Source of the DNA: Methylobacterium sp. J-067
GTDB taxonomy: Bacteria > Pseudomonadota > Alphaproteobacteria > Rhizobiales > Beijerinckiaceae
Length of the DNA: 64,000 bases
Reading direction: 5' to 3'
NCBI RefSeq assembly: GCF_022829465.1
Contig: NZ_JAKSXZ010000108.1
Coordinates: forward strand, 1 to 64,000
Under the pieces are notes generated by a model, which worked only from the letters and a program-made list of their open reading frames with translations, was not told the origin of the DNA and ran no database searches. Numbering within the stretch: position 1 is the stretch's first letter; the number at the start of each line of letters is the position of its first letter. The position numbers were made by a program, and so were the translations under genes. Of this stretch, positions 1-10,404 are shown in pieces.

Positions 1-1158
<1,158 letters not shown>

Positions 1159-1180
1159 TCTCGTCACATCAGAACCTGAA

Positions 1181-1213
1181 GGGAGGGGCGGGGATCCGCC
1201 TCCCCGCCCTCCC
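1181..1213 (+). terminator. GC-rich hairpin between tuf and rpsJ
   Basis: A near-perfect inverted repeat: GGGAGGGGCGGGGA on the left and TCCCCGCCCTCCC on the right, with one extra G on the left arm and a loop of about six bases. It starts 22 bases after the tuf stop and ends 18 bases before the rpsJ start. No run of T follows, so it may be a weak terminator, an attenuator or an mRNA end-stabiliser rather than a strong intrinsic terminator. Confidence 0.5.
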
Positions 1214-1231
1214 TCTCAAGGCCCGAAGGTC

Positions 1232-1540
<309 letters not shown>

Positions 1541-1589
1541 CCCTTTGAGGGTTCAGAGCTTACCGTTTCACCGCGCGGGGGAGATACCT

Positions 1590-2327
1590 ATGCGCTCAGG
1601 GGTCATTGCACAGAAGGTCGGCATGACCCGCGTCTTCACGGACGCGGGGGAGCATGTGCCGGTCACGGTGCTCAAGGTTGATCAGTGCCAGGTGGTTGCC
1701 CACCGCACGATCGAGAAGAACGGCTACGTCGCGCTGCAGGTCGGCGTCGGCAAGGCCAAGGTCAAGAACGTCTCCGCCGCCGAGCGTGGCCGCTTTGCGG
1801 TCGCCAAGGTGGAGCCGAAGAAGAAGCTCGCCGAGTTCCGCGTGTCCGAGGACGCGCTGATCCCGGTCGGTGCCGAGATCACCGCCGACCACTTCATCCC
1901 CGGCCAGTTCGTCGACGTTACGGGCACGACCACGGGTAAGGGCTTCGCCGGTGGTATGAAGCGCTGGAACTTCGGCGGTCTGCGCGCCACTCACGGCGTG
2001 TCGGTGTCGCACCGTTCGATCGGTTCGACCGGTGGCCGTCAGGATCCGGGCAAGACCTTCAAGAACAAGAAGATGCCGGGCCATCTCGGCGTCGAGCGGG
2101 TCACGACCCAGAACCTGCGCGTCGTGCGCACAGATCCCGAGCGGGGCCTGATCCTCGTCGAGGGCGCGGTGCCGGGCGTGGCCGGCGGCTGGATCCAGAT
2201 CCGCGATGCGGTGAAGCGCAAGCTCCCCGCCGACGTGCCGCTGCCGGGCAAGTTCCGTGAGAACGGTTCCTCCGCCGACGCGTCTCAGACGGCCCCCGAG
2301 GCCCCCGCGGCTGAGGAGACCGTATGA
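1590..2327 (+). CDS. rplC: 50S ribosomal protein L3
   Basis: Large-subunit assembly-initiating protein L3. I place the start at the ATG at 1590 ([13 protein letters not shown]) because it is preceded by a GGGGGAGA ribosome-binding site and matches the family N-terminus; a start at 1545 would add 15 atypical residues. The protein is 245 residues. It has the conserved [17 protein letters not shown] and [22 protein letters not shown] segments, the latter holding the glutamine methylated in other bacteria. An Ala/Glu-rich tail of about 25 residues follows the core. Its stop overlaps the rplD start. Confidence 0.97.
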   Translation: MRSGVIAQKVGMTRVFTDAGEHVPVTVLKVDQCQVVAHRTIEKNGYVALQVGVGKAKVKNVSAAERGRFAVAKVEPKKKLAEFRVSEDALIPVGAEITADHFIPGQFVDVTGTTTGKGFAGGMKRWNFGGLRATHGVSVSHRSIGSTGGRQDPGKTFKNKKMPGHLGVERVTTQNLRVVRTDPERGLILVEGAVPGVAGGWIQIRDAVKRKLPADVPLPGKFRENGSSADASQTAPEAPAAEETV

Positions 2328-2947
2328 TGAAGCTCGATGTCACCACCCTCGACGGGGCCGGAGCCGGCTCGGTCGACCTGAACGAAGAGATCTTCGGTCT
2401 GGAGCCCCGCGCCGACCTGCTTCAGCGCATGGTTCGTTGGCAGCTCGCCAAGCGGCGCGCCGGCACCCATGCCGTGCAGAACCGCTCGGACGTGAACCGG
2501 ACCCGCAAGAAGCTCTACAAGCAGAAGGGCACTGGTAATGCCCGTCACGGCGCGGCGTCCGCGCCGCAGTTCCGCGGCGGTGGCCGGGCTTTCGGTCCGG
2601 TCGTGCGCGACCACAGCCACGACCTTCCCAAGAAGGTCCGCGCGCTGGCCCTGCGTCACGCCCTGTCCGCCAAGGCGAAGGCGGAGACCCTGATCGTCGT
2701 CGACGACATCAAGGTCGCCGACCACAAGACCAAGGGGCTCATCGAGACCTTCGGCAAGATGGGCCTGTCGAACGCCCTGATCATCGGCGGTGCCGAGGTC
2801 GACGTGAACTTCGGCCGGGCGGCTCGCGCCATCCCGCAGATCGACGTGCTGCCCGTCCAGGGCATCAACGTCTACGACATCCTGCGCCGCGAGAAGCTCG
2901 TGCTCACGAAGGCGGCGGTCGACGCGCTGGAGGAGCGTTTCAAATGA
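2324..2947 (+). CDS. rplD: 50S ribosomal protein L4
   Basis: Large-subunit protein L4, which lines the exit tunnel and in some bacteria autoregulates the S10 operon. It is 207 residues from the ATG at 2324; a second in-frame ATG at 2327 is equally plausible and would give the common [10 protein letters not shown] start. The extended loop [18 protein letters not shown] is present, followed by [10 protein letters not shown] and a C-terminus ending in ...ALEERFK. It overlaps rplC and rplW by four bases or fewer, so translation is probably coupled. Confidence 0.97.
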   Translation: MMKLDVTTLDGAGAGSVDLNEEIFGLEPRADLLQRMVRWQLAKRRAGTHAVQNRSDVNRTRKKLYKQKGTGNARHGAASAPQFRGGGRAFGPVVRDHSHDLPKKVRALALRHALSAKAKAETLIVVDDIKVADHKTKGLIETFGKMGLSNALIIGGAEVDVNFGRAARAIPQIDVLPVQGINVYDILRREKLVLTKAAVDALEERFK

Positions 2948-3240
2948 GTGCCGATCCGCGCCATTACGACATCATCGTCTCCCCGGTCATCACCGAGAAG
3001 GCGACGAACCAGACCGAACAGAACAAGGTCGTCTTCCGGGTTGCCCCGAAGGCTACCAAGCCGCAGATCAAGGAAGCGGTCGAGAAGCTGTTCGACGTCA
3101 AGGTGACGGGCGTCAACACGCTCATCACCAAGGGCAAGAAGAAGGTTTTCCGCGGGCTCCGCGGCCAGCGCTCGGATGTGAAGAAAGCGATTGTGACCCT
3201 GGCCGAAGGCCACACGATCGACGTCACCACCGGGCTCTGA
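2944..3240 (+). CDS. rplW: 50S ribosomal protein L23
   Basis: Protein L23 of the large subunit, at the tunnel exit where trigger factor and SRP dock. It is 98 residues with the conserved [10 protein letters not shown]-terminal motif and a [15 protein letters not shown] loop. Its ATG overlaps the TGA of rplD (ATGA), and rplB begins 21 bases after its stop. Confidence 0.97.
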   Translation: MSADPRHYDIIVSPVITEKATNQTEQNKVVFRVAPKATKPQIKEAVEKLFDVKVTGVNTLITKGKKKVFRGLRGQRSDVKKAIVTLAEGHTIDVTTGL

Positions 3241-3261
3241 GGCAGGATCGAGGACGAGCCG

Positions 3262-4098
3262 ATGGCTTTGAAGACATTCAAACCGGTCACGCCGAGCCTG
3301 CGTCAGCTCGTGCTCGTTGACCGCCGTGAGCTCTACAAGGGCAAGCCGGTGAAGGCGCTGACCGAGGGCAAGAGCTCCTCGGGCGGCCGCAACAATCTCG
3401 GCCGCATCACCGTGCGGTTCCGTGGTGGTGGCCATAAGCGTTCGCTGCGTAACGTCGACTTCAAGCGTCGTGATCAGCTCAACGTGGCCGCGACCGTGGA
3501 GCGGATCGAGTACGATCCGAACCGCACCGCGTTCATCGCGCTGATCAACTACCCTGACGGCAAGCAGAGCTACATCCTGGCTCCGCAGCGGCTCGCCGCT
3601 GGCGACAAGGTGGTGGCTGGCGAGAACGTGGACATCAAGCCGGGCAATGCCGGCCCGATCGGCTCGATGCCGGTCGGCACGATCGTCCACAACGTGGAGC
3701 TGAAGATCGGCAAGGGCGGCGCGATCGCCCGCTCCGCCGGCAACTACGCGCAGATCGTGGGTCGCGACCAGGGTTACGTGACGGTTCGCCTGAACTCGGG
3801 CGAGCAGCGTCTCGTGCACGGCCAGTGCTTCGCGAGCGTCGGTGCGGTGTCGAACCCGGACCACATGAACATCTCGCTCGGCAAGGCCGGGCGGAATCGC
3901 TGGCTCGGCAAGCGCCCGCACAACCGCGGCGTGGCGATGAACCCGGTCGACCACCCGCATGGCGGCGGCGAGGGCCGCACCTCCGGCGGCCGTAACCCGG
4001 TCACGCCTTGGGGTGTGCCCACCAAGGGCAAGAAGACCCGGTCCAACAAGCGGACCGACGTCTTCATCCTGTCCAGCCGTCATAACCGCAAGAAGTAA
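3262..4098 (+). CDS. rplB: 50S ribosomal protein L2
   Basis: Protein L2 of the peptidyl-transferase region, 278 residues, typical length. It shows [18 protein letters not shown] near the N-terminus and the hallmark C-terminal segment [21 protein letters not shown], which includes the conserved histidine next to the catalytic centre. A basic C-terminal tail ends in SSRHNRKK. rpsS follows after five bases. Confidence 0.98.
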   Translation: MALKTFKPVTPSLRQLVLVDRRELYKGKPVKALTEGKSSSGGRNNLGRITVRFRGGGHKRSLRNVDFKRRDQLNVAATVERIEYDPNRTAFIALINYPDGKQSYILAPQRLAAGDKVVAGENVDIKPGNAGPIGSMPVGTIVHNVELKIGKGGAIARSAGNYAQIVGRDQGYVTVRLNSGEQRLVHGQCFASVGAVSNPDHMNISLGKAGRNRWLGKRPHNRGVAMNPVDHPHGGGEGRTSGGRNPVTPWGVPTKGKKTRSNKRTDVFILSSRHNRKK

Positions 4099-4103
4099 CC
4101 ACC

Positions 4104-4382
4104 ATGGCACGCTCTCTCTGGAAGGGGCCGTTCGTCGACGGCTACCTCTTCAAGAAGGCCGAGGCGGCGCGGGGTTCCTCGCGCTCCGAGGTCATCAAGA
4201 TCTGGAGCCGCCGCTCCACGATCCTGCCGCAGTTCGTCGGACTCACCTTCGGCGTTCATAACGGCCAGAAGCACATTCCGGTCTACGTCACCGAGGAAAT
4301 GGTCGGCCACAAGTTCGGCGAGTTCTCGCCGACCCGCACCTTCCCCGGCCACGCGGCCGACAAGAAGGCGAAGAGGCGCTGA
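4104..4382 (+). CDS. rpsS: 30S ribosomal protein S19
   Basis: Small-subunit head protein S19, 92 residues, beginning [15 protein letters not shown]. It contains the conserved [13 protein letters not shown] and [16 protein letters not shown] segments and ends KKAKRR. It is one base away from rplV in the same operon. Confidence 0.98.
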   Translation: MARSLWKGPFVDGYLFKKAEAARGSSRSEVIKIWSRRSTILPQFVGLTFGVHNGQKHIPVYVTEEMVGHKFGEFSPTRTFPGHAADKKAKRR

Positions 4383-4383
4383 T

Positions 4384-4770
4384 ATGGGCAAGCAGGCTAC
4401 CCCCCGCGCGCTCCCTGAGAACGAAGCCAAGGCGGTTGCGCGCATGCTGCGCGTGTCCCCGCAGAAGCTGAATCTCGTGGCGCAGCTCATCCGTGGGAAG
4501 AAGGTGGAGACGGCGCTCGCCGACCTCCAGTTCTCCCGCAAGCGCATCGCCACCGATGTGAAGAAGTGCCTCGAAAGCGCGATCGCCAACGCCGAGAACA
4601 ACCACGATCTGGATGTCGACGACCTCGTCGTCAGCCAGGCCTTCGTGGGTAAGGCGCTGGTCCTGAAGCGGTTCCACGCCCGTGCCCGCGGCCGCGGCGC
4701 GCGCATTCTGAAGCCCTTCTCGAACCTCACCATCGTGGTTCGCGAAGTGCGCGCGGCTGAAGCGGCCTGA
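4384..4770 (+). CDS. rplV: 50S ribosomal protein L22
   Basis: Tunnel protein L22, 128 residues. The core [20 protein letters not shown] and the beta-hairpin region [20 protein letters not shown] (macrolide-contact loop) are recognisable. It lies between rpsS (1-base gap) and rpsC (10-base gap), which has a GAGGA binding site before its start. Confidence 0.97.
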   Translation: MGKQATPRALPENEAKAVARMLRVSPQKLNLVAQLIRGKKVETALADLQFSRKRIATDVKKCLESAIANAENNHDLDVDDLVVSQAFVGKALVLKRFHARARGRGARILKPFSNLTIVVREVRAAEAA

Positions 4771-4780
4771 GGAGGATCTG

Positions 4781-5527
4781 ATGGGTCAGAAAGTCAACCC
4801 GATCGGTCTCCGGCTCGGCATCAACCGGACCTGGGACTCCCGTTGGTTCGCCAACAAGGGCGAATACGCGAAGCTCATGCACGAGGACGTCGCCATCCGT
4901 GCCGCCCTCATGAAGCAGCTCAAGCAGGCGGCGGTCTCCAAGATCGTCATCGAGCGTCCGCACCGGAAGTGCCGCGTCACCATCCACTCGGGTCGTCCGG
5001 GCGTGGTGATCGGCAAGAAGGGCGCGGACATCGAGAAGCTGCGCAAGCTCGTCGGCACCATGACCAAGGCCGACGTGACCATCAACATCGTCGAGGTGCG
5101 CAAGCCCGAGATCGACGCCACCCTGGTGGCCGACTCGATCGCCCAGCAGCTCGAGCGCCGTGTCGCCTTCCGTCGTGCCATGAAGCGCGCCGTGCAGTCG
5201 GCGATGCGCCTCGGTGCCGAAGGCATCCGGATCAACTGCTCTGGTCGTCTCGGTGGCGCCGAGATCGCCCGCCAGGAGTGGTACCGCGAGGGCCGCGTTC
5301 CGCTGCATACCCTGCGTGCGGACGTGGATTACGGGACCGCCACGGCGTTCACCACCTACGGCACCTGCGGTATCAAGGTGTGGGTGTTCAAGGGCGAGAT
5401 CCTTGAGCACGATCCGATGGCCCAGGACAAGAAGGCCCAGGAAGAGGGCGGCCGCTCCGGCGGGCGCCGCGAGCGCGACGGTGAGGGTGGTCGTGACCGC
5501 CCGCGTCGCGAGCGCGAGCACGCGTGA
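4781..5527 (+). CDS. rpsC: 30S ribosomal protein S3
   Basis: S3, part of the mRNA entry channel and its helicase activity. It starts [14 protein letters not shown] and carries the KH-domain motif [18 protein letters not shown]. The protein is 248 residues, somewhat longer than the E. coli protein. The excess is a low-complexity Arg/Gly/Asp/Glu tail from about residue 218 to the end. rplP starts eight bases downstream. Confidence 0.97.
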   Translation: MGQKVNPIGLRLGINRTWDSRWFANKGEYAKLMHEDVAIRAALMKQLKQAAVSKIVIERPHRKCRVTIHSGRPGVVIGKKGADIEKLRKLVGTMTKADVTINIVEVRKPEIDATLVADSIAQQLERRVAFRRAMKRAVQSAMRLGAEGIRINCSGRLGGAEIARQEWYREGRVPLHTLRADVDYGTATAFTTYGTCGIKVWVFKGEILEHDPMAQDKKAQEEGGRSGGRRERDGEGGRDRPRREREHA

Positions 5528-5535
5528 GGTAAGCC

Positions 5536-5949
5536 ATGCTGCAACCCAAGAAGACCAAGTTCCGCAAGCAGTTCAAGGGCCGCATCCACGGTGCGGCCAA
5601 GGGCGGCTTCGACCTGAACTTCGGGCAATTCGGCCTGAAGGCGATGGAGCCCGAGCGCGTCACCGCCCGCCAGATCGAAGCTGCCCGCCGCGCCATCACG
5701 CGTGAGATGAAGCGTCAGGGCCGTGTCTGGATCCGGGTGTTCCCGGACGTCCCGGTCTCGACCAAGCCGACCGAAGTCCGCATGGGCTCGGGCAAGGGTG
5801 CGCCGGACTTCTGGGCCGCGCGCATCCATCCCGGCCGTATCATGTTCGAGGTCGACGGTGTCACCGCCGACATCGCCCGCGAGGCCCTGCGCCTCGGCGC
5901 GGCGAAGCTGCCGGTGCGGACCCGCATCATCACGCGCATCGCCGATTAA
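5536..5949 (+). CDS. rplP: 50S ribosomal protein L16
   Basis: L16, which contacts the aminoacyl-tRNA near the A site. It has 137 residues with the typical start [16 protein letters not shown], the motif [21 protein letters not shown] (listed here by its ends, about residues 30-50) and [15 protein letters not shown]. It sits in the S10 operon, 11 bases ahead of rpmC. Confidence 0.97.
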   Translation: MLQPKKTKFRKQFKGRIHGAAKGGFDLNFGQFGLKAMEPERVTARQIEAARRAITREMKRQGRVWIRVFPDVPVSTKPTEVRMGSGKGAPDFWAARIHPGRIMFEVDGVTADIAREALRLGAAKLPVRTRIITRIAD

Positions 5950-5960
5950 GGAGATCGTTC

Positions 5961-6179
5961 GTGAAGACCATCCAACGCCACGCCGACCTGAAGGCGCTGT
6001 CCGCCGATCAGCTCGCCGATGAGCTGGTGAACCTCAAGAAGGAGCAGTTCAACCTGCGCTTCCAGGGGGCAACCGGCCAACTCGAGAACGTCTCCCGCAT
6101 CCGTGAGGTGCGGCGGGACATCGCCCGCGTGCGCACGCTGCAGCGTCAGCAGACGCTCGCATCCGCCGCCAAGGCTTGA
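5961..6179 (+). CDS. rpmC: 50S ribosomal protein L29
   Basis: L29 at the tunnel exit, 72 residues. The start codon is GTG at 5961, preceded by an AGGAG-type site (AAGGAGATC). The motif [19 protein letters not shown] is the family signature and a helical C-terminus follows. The stop is followed at once by GAGGAGAACACC, which serves as the rpsQ ribosome-binding site. Confidence 0.96.
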   Translation: MKTIQRHADLKALSADQLADELVNLKKEQFNLRFQGATGQLENVSRIREVRRDIARVRTLQRQQTLASAAKA

Positions 6180-6189
6180 GGAGAACACC

Positions 6190-6456
6190 ATGCCGAAGCG
6201 CGTTTTGCAGGGTGTCGTCGTCAGCGACAAGGGCGAGAAGACTGTCGTCGTGAAGGTGGAGCGTCGCTTCACCCACCCGGTGATGAAGAAGACCGTCCGC
6301 CGTTCGAAGAACTACCATGCCCACGACGAGGCCAATGCGGCCAAGGTCGGGCAGACGGTGTTCATCGAGGAGTGCCGTCCCTTCTCGAAGCTCAAGACCT
6401 GGAAGCTGGTCGAGGGCGAAGCCGCCACTCAGACCGAGGCCGGCGAAGCCGCCTGA
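6190..6456 (+). CDS. rpsQ: 30S ribosomal protein S17
   Basis: Primary 16S rRNA-binding protein S17, 88 residues from the ATG at 6190 ([19 protein letters not shown]), chosen because GGAG precedes it by nine bases. A longer frame from 6103 would overlap rpmC and lacks family similarity. It contains the [21 protein letters not shown] segment (about residues 25-45) and [11 protein letters not shown]. The C-terminus has a short Ala/Glu extension. It is the last ribosomal gene in the window: a strong terminator follows instead of rplN. Confidence 0.97.
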   Translation: MPKRVLQGVVVSDKGEKTVVVKVERRFTHPVMKKTVRRSKNYHAHDEANAAKVGQTVFIEECRPFSKLKTWKLVEGEAATQTEAGEAA

Positions 6457-6503
6457 GGCGCGGTCGGGTACTACGCTCGACCACGCTCCTTCCTCGGACC
6501 ATG

Positions 6504-6541
6504 ACGGCGAAGCGATCCCCGTGGGATCGCTTCGCCGTTTT
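6504..6541 (+). terminator. Rho-independent terminator of the S10 operon
   Basis: A perfect 16-bp stem (ACGGCGAAGCGATCCC, repeated in inverse at 6523-6538) with a three-base loop, followed directly by TTTTGCGTTTGCG. It begins 47 bases after the rpsQ stop. This is a textbook intrinsic terminator and ends the operon before the convergent recA gene. Confidence 0.9.
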
Positions 6542-6591
6542 GCGTTTGCGTCAGTTTCGCGGGGGCTTCGTTGTTGGCGAGCCGCCGAAGC

Positions 6592-6623
6592 GAAAACGGC
6601 CCCGGATTTCTCCGGGGCCGTTT
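6592..6623 (-). terminator. recA: Rho-independent terminator of recA
   Basis: A 13-bp inverted repeat (AAACGGCCCCGGA / TCCGGGGCCGTTT) with a TTTC loop. Read on the minus strand it comes 24 bases after the recA stop and ends in a short T run (complement of AAAA at 6593-6596). It lies next to, and separate from, the terminator of the converging ribosomal operon. Confidence 0.85.
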
Positions 6624-6647
6624 CAGTTTCATTTGGTGGGGAGACGC

Positions 6648-7739
6648 TTACGCCTCGCCCGGATCCAGGTCGTCCTCGGTCGGCTTCGCGTTCTCGAGGA
6701 TCTTCTCGGCCACGAGGCCGGAATTCTGGCGGATCATGCCTTCGATCTTGGCGGCGATCGTCGGGTTGTCCCTCAGGAAGCCCTTCGAGTTCTCGCGGCC
6801 CTGGCCGAGGCGCTGGCTGTCGTGAGAGAACCACGCGCCCGACTTCTCGACGATGCCGGCCTTCACGCCGAGGTCGATCAGCTCGCCAACCTTCGAGATG
6901 CCCTCGCCGAACATGATGTCGAACTCGACCTGCTTGAACGGCGGGGCGACCTTGTTCTTCACCACCTTCACACGGACCTGATTGCCGATGGCCTCGTCGC
7001 GCTCCTTGAGGGTCGAGACACGGCGGATGTCGAGCCGCACCGACGCGTAGAACTTCAGGGCATTGCCGCCCGTCGTGGTCTCCGGCGAGCCGTACATCAC
7101 GCCGATCTTCATGCGGATCTGGTTGATGAAGATGACCATGCAGTTCGAGCGCGAGATCGAGCCGGTCAGCTTGCGCAGGGCCTGGCTCATCAGGCGGGCC
7201 TGAAGGCCGGGCTGGCTCTCGCCCATCTCGCCCTCGATCTCGGCGCGGGGCGTGAGCGCCGCCACCGAGTCGACCACGAGCACGTCGATGGCGCCGGAGC
7301 GCACCAGCGTATCGGTGATCTCCAGGGCCTGCTCGCCCGTGTCGGGCTGGGAGATCAGCAGGTCGTCGAGGTTCACGCCGAGCTTACGGGCGTAGACCGG
7401 ATCGAGGGCGTGCTCGGCATCCACGAAGGCGCAGACGCCGCCCTTCTTCTGGGCTTCGGCGATGGTGTGCAGGGCGAGCGTGGTCTTGCCGGAGGATTCC
7501 GGGCCGTACACCTCGATCACCCGGCCGCGCGGCAGGCCGCCGACGCCGAGCGCGATGTCGAGGCCCAGCGAGCCGGTGGAGATCGTCTCGACTTCCTGCA
7601 CCTTGTCGTTCTTGCCAAGGCGCATGATCGAGCCTTTGCCGAACGCCCGCTCGATCTGCGACAGGGCGGCGTCGATCGCCTTCGACTTGTCCTTATCAGC
7701 GGGGGGCATATCCAACACTTTCAGCGCGGGCTGGGCCAT
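6648..7739 (-). CDS. recA: Recombinase A
   Basis: RecA catalyses strand exchange and activates LexA self-cleavage in the SOS response. The protein is 363 residues from the ATG at 7739 ([20 protein letters not shown]), which follows AAGGAG with a nine-base spacer; a frame open further upstream lacks such a site. Walker A is GPESSGKT at residues 79-86. [20 protein letters not shown] (Walker B plus loop 1) and [21 protein letters not shown] (loop 2, about residues 195-215) are intact. An acidic C-terminal tail ends EDDLDPGEA. It is monocistronic between its own promoter and terminator. Confidence 0.98.
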   Translation of the reverse strand: MAQPALKVLDMPPADKDKSKAIDAALSQIERAFGKGSIMRLGKNDKVQEVETISTGSLGLDIALGVGGLPRGRVIEVYGPESSGKTTLALHTIAEAQKKGGVCAFVDAEHALDPVYARKLGVNLDDLLISQPDTGEQALEITDTLVRSGAIDVLVVDSVAALTPRAEIEGEMGESQPGLQARLMSQALRKLTGSISRSNCMVIFINQIRMKIGVMYGSPETTTGGNALKFYASVRLDIRRVSTLKERDEAIGNQVRVKVVKNKVAPPFKQVEFDIMFGEGISKVGELIDLGVKAGIVEKSGAWFSHDSQRLGQGRENSKGFLRDNPTIAAKIEGMIRQNSGLVAEKILENAKPTEDDLDPGEA

Positions 7740-7798
7740 CTGGCGACGCTCCTTATGGAGAGGATGGGCGCCGATCACAACGCGCCCGCCGGAGCGAT

Positions 7799-7827
7799 TT
7801 TGTACTCTCTTTGTTCTTGTTCGGCAA
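7799..7827 (-). promoter_or_regulatory. recA: Putative recA promoter (-35 TTGCCG, 17 bp, -10 TACAAA)
   Basis: Read on the minus strand, TTGCCG (7827-7822) and TACAAA (7804-7799) are separated by exactly 17 bases. They lie about 60 bases before the recA start codon. This is the best sigma-70-like pair in the 173-base recA upstream gap. The LexA-like box at 7802-7816 overlaps its -10 element and spacer. Confidence 0.5.
7802..7816 (-). promoter_or_regulatory. LexA-like (SOS) operator, direct repeat with 7-bp spacer
   Basis: The plus strand reads GTACTCTCTTTGTTC, i.e. GTAC-N7-GTTC. The alphaproteobacterial LexA consensus is the direct repeat GTTC-N7-GTTC, so this has one mismatch. Its position across the -10 element and spacer of the putative recA promoter fits repression. 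A second, palindromic candidate, GAAC-N7-GTTC, lies further upstream at 7854-7868. Confidence 0.5.
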
Positions 7828-7912
7828 GGGCGGGAACGGCGTTCCGACTGGCGGAACGCCGCCGGTTCTAACCGGTGATTGAGAACGCCAGCCGCGTGCG
7901 CCCAAACAGGCG

Positions 7913-9694
7913 TCAGGCGCTGCGAATCATCGCCGGGTCCTTCACGACGATCCAGTCCTCCACGACGAGGGCGTCGAGGCCTGTGGTGTAGAACATGAGG
8001 ATCGCGTCCTCCGCCGTGTGGAGGATCGGCTTGCCCATCACGTTGAAGCTCGTGTTGAGCAGGACCGGCACGCCGGTCAGGTCACGGAACGCCGCGATGA
8101 GGGCGGCGTAGGCGGGGTTGCGCTGGGCGGTGACGGTTTGGAGCCGGCCGGTGCCATCCTCGTGCACGACGGCGGGCACCTTGTCCCGCACGCTGTCCTT
8201 CCAGACCAGCGTGCGCTCCATGTAGGGGCTGTCCGCGAAGTCTTCGAACCAGTCCGGGCCGGCCTCGGCGAGGATCGACGGCGCGAAGGGACGGAAGGCT
8301 TCGCGGTACTTCACCTTGGCGTTCAGGGCGTCCTTGGCGCCGGCCGGGCGCGGATCGGCCAGGATCGAGCGGTTGCCGAGGGAGCGGGGCCCGAATTCGG
8401 CCTGACCCTGCACCCACCCGACGAGGCCTCCGGCGGCCAGGATGCGCGCGGCCTCCCGCGTCACGGCGCCGTGGCCGAGCTTGCGGGCGCGGGGCTCCTG
8501 CTCGGCAAGGCGCTCCATCGGCGTGGTCGAGACGCGGGCGCCGAGATAGGGCGTCAGCGGCCGGGCTTCCTCCGGCGGGCCGGACCAGTCGGGATGGTCC
8601 TCCTGGTAGGCAAGCCACGCCGCGCCGACGGCGTTGCCGTCATCGGCCGGGGCCGAGGGGACATGCAGCCGGGTGAAGGGCGAGCGGCCGAGCACGCGGC
8701 CGTTGTAGGAGGAGTTCAGCCCGCAGCCGCCCGCGATCACGAGGTTTTCGGATGGGGCGAGGGCGTGGGCTTCCGCCACCAGGACGTCCATGAGGGTGCC
8801 GAACAGGTCCTGTCCGCAGCGGGCGAGGTCGGCCCAGCCGTGCTCTAGAGCGTCGGCCGGGCGGCGGGCCAGGAGTTCGGCCGCGACGCCGCGGATCGTG
8901 TCCGCATCGGCGAAGCGCAGGCGCGTACCTTCCACCCGGTAGAGGCAGGCGAGGATGGCGGCGAGGTCCGGATCGGGACGGCCATAGGGGGCGAGCCCCA
9001 TGATCTTCCATTCCTCGCCCTTCACCTGATCGAACCCGGCGAGGTCGGTGATGAGGCCGTAGAGGAAGCCCAGCGATCCGCGTCCGCGATGGCGCTTCAC
9101 CTCCTCGATCCGCCCATCCTTGAGGCGGTGGATCGCGGAGGCGCCGGTCTCGCCCATGCCGTCGACGGTCACGGAAGTGGCCTCCGCGAAGGGGCTGCCC
9201 CACAGGCCGTAGGCGGCGTGGCAGAGGTGGTGCGCATAGCGCCGTTGTCCGACGACCCGCGCGCGGGGCGGGCGGCCGCCGGTGCGCACGTCCTGGGTGA
9301 GGGCGAGCAGGGTGCCAAGGCCCGCGCGCGCTTGCGCGAGATGGAGGTCGGCGATGAAGACCCGCTCGGCCTGTTCGGGCACGAAGGACGCGTTGAGATC
9401 GACCGGATGCGCGGCCAGCGTCGGCAGGTCGAAGGTGCCCGCCTGGGCCTGCCCCTTCAGGAAATCGCTGAACTGCTCGCCCCAGGTCGAGGCGACGACG
9501 ATCTCCGAGCCCGGCGGGACGAACTCGCGCAGCAGCGGTGCGATGATCGCCGGGGCGTCGGGCTCACAATTCGGCGCCCGCTTGTATTGCAGGAAGCGCT
9601 CCGTCGCCTCGGCGAAGAGCAGCGTGCCGTCCGGCCCCACCAGGGCGAGGGCCGGATCGTGGAAGGTGGTCGCGAGACCGAGATAGAACCGCAT
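7913..9694 (-). CDS. Carbamoyltransferase (NodU/CmcH family)
   Basis: Predicted O-carbamoyltransferase, 593 residues from the ATG at 9694 ([19 protein letters not shown]). The N-terminal two thirds have the Kae1/TobZ-like fold: [15 protein letters not shown] with metal-binding histidines, then VDGMGETG. The C-terminal third has [20 protein letters not shown], the signature of CmcH/NodU enzymes, and [15 protein letters not shown]. The family uses carbamoyl phosphate to carbamoylate a hydroxyl of an antibiotic, Nod factor or surface sugar. No biosynthetic cluster lies beside it (recA on one side, a thioredoxin gene on the other), so the substrate cannot be inferred here. The frame continues open upstream to 10072, but that part is a shadow of the thioredoxin gene. 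Confidence 0.9.
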   Translation of the reverse strand: MRFYLGLATTFHDPALALVGPDGTLLFAEATERFLQYKRAPNCEPDAPAIIAPLLREFVPPGSEIVVASTWGEQFSDFLKGQAQAGTFDLPTLAAHPVDLNASFVPEQAERVFIADLHLAQARAGLGTLLALTQDVRTGGRPPRARVVGQRRYAHHLCHAAYGLWGSPFAEATSVTVDGMGETGASAIHRLKDGRIEEVKRHRGRGSLGFLYGLITDLAGFDQVKGEEWKIMGLAPYGRPDPDLAAILACLYRVEGTRLRFADADTIRGVAAELLARRPADALEHGWADLARCGQDLFGTLMDVLVAEAHALAPSENLVIAGGCGLNSSYNGRVLGRSPFTRLHVPSAPADDGNAVGAAWLAYQEDHPDWSGPPEEARPLTPYLGARVSTTPMERLAEQEPRARKLGHGAVTREAARILAAGGLVGWVQGQAEFGPRSLGNRSILADPRPAGAKDALNAKVKYREAFRPFAPSILAEAGPDWFEDFADSPYMERTLVWKDSVRDKVPAVVHEDGTGRLQTVTAQRNPAYAALIAAFRDLTGVPVLLNTSFNVMGKPILHTAEDAILMFYTTGLDALVVEDWIVVKDPAMIRSA

Positions 9695-9726
9695 CCGGGC
9701 GGGGTTAGCCCGCGCCGTCCCTGCGA

Positions 9727-10362
9727 TCAACGGCCGAGGGCGGCGCGGATCAGGGCGAGGCCGTCGGGGCTCGACCATTCGGCCCCGCCCTTCATCACGC
9801 CGATGGTGCAGCCGGCGCCGTCGATCAGCAGCGTCGTGGGCAAGCCCGCCGAATCGGCGTGGCGCTGGACGGCGGGCAGGACGCGCCCTCCGGGATCGGC
9901 GTAGAAGGGCAGGTGGGTGATGCCCGCCTGTTTCAGCCAGTCCGCCGGCTTGTCGAGGTTGCGCGTGTCGACGTTGATCGCCACCACGTCGAAATCCTTG
10001 CCGCCCATCTGCGCCTGGAGCCGGTCGAGGGCCGGCATCTCGGCCTTGCAGGGGGCGCACCACGTCGCCCACAGATTCACCAGGAGCAGCCGGCCCTTCA
10101 TGGCGGCGAGGGTCGTCTCGGCACCGTCCGGGCCCTTGAACGTCAGGTCGGGGGCGGGCTTCGATTGCTTCGGCGCCTGCATGCCGGCGACGTCGCCCTT
10201 GGCGGCGGCCTCGACGCGGGTGAGGGCGGGCGCGGAGCCGGCGCAGGGGCCGGAGACCATTCCCCCGTTGCCGCCCATGAGACCGCTCCCGTATAGGGCA
10301 AGCCCGGCAAGGCCGAGCGCCGCGAGGCCGGCGCCCGCGATGAAGCCTCTGCGGACGGGCAT
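9727..10362 (-). CDS. TlpA-like thiol:disulfide interchange protein
   Basis: Periplasmic membrane-anchored thioredoxin-like protein, 211 residues. It starts [20 protein letters not shown]: a basic N-terminus and one hydrophobic segment that is either an anchor or a signal. A thioredoxin domain follows with [20 protein letters not shown] (WCAPC active site) and the cis-proline loop [12 protein letters not shown]. TlpA/ResA-type proteins reduce cysteines in apocytochromes or CuA centres; which target applies here is unknown. It lies 43 bases from the divergent argH. The same TlpA-argH-type arrangement occurs in other alphaproteobacteria. Confidence 0.88.
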   Translation of the reverse strand: MPVRRGFIAGAGLAALGLAGLALYGSGLMGGNGGMVSGPCAGSAPALTRVEAAAKGDVAGMQAPKQSKPAPDLTFKGPDGAETTLAAMKGRLLLVNLWATWCAPCKAEMPALDRLQAQMGGKDFDVVAINVDTRNLDKPADWLKQAGITHLPFYADPGGRVLPAVQRHADSAGLPTTLLIDGAGCTIGVMKGGAEWSSPDGLALIRAALGR

Positions 10363-10404
10363 CAGGCTTGCCTCTTGGAACTGGCGCGGCGCGGAAGGAT
10401 CGAC

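Noticed and set aside
1545-1589. Upstream extension of rplC to 1545
   Set aside because: The added 15 residues do not match L3, and the ATG at 1590 has a clear ribosome-binding site.
6372-7871. 499-codon plus-strand open frame antisense to recA
   Set aside because: Its sequence is Arg/Leu/Ala/Asp-rich without a domain, and it is the mirror of a fully conserved recA; a GC-driven shadow.
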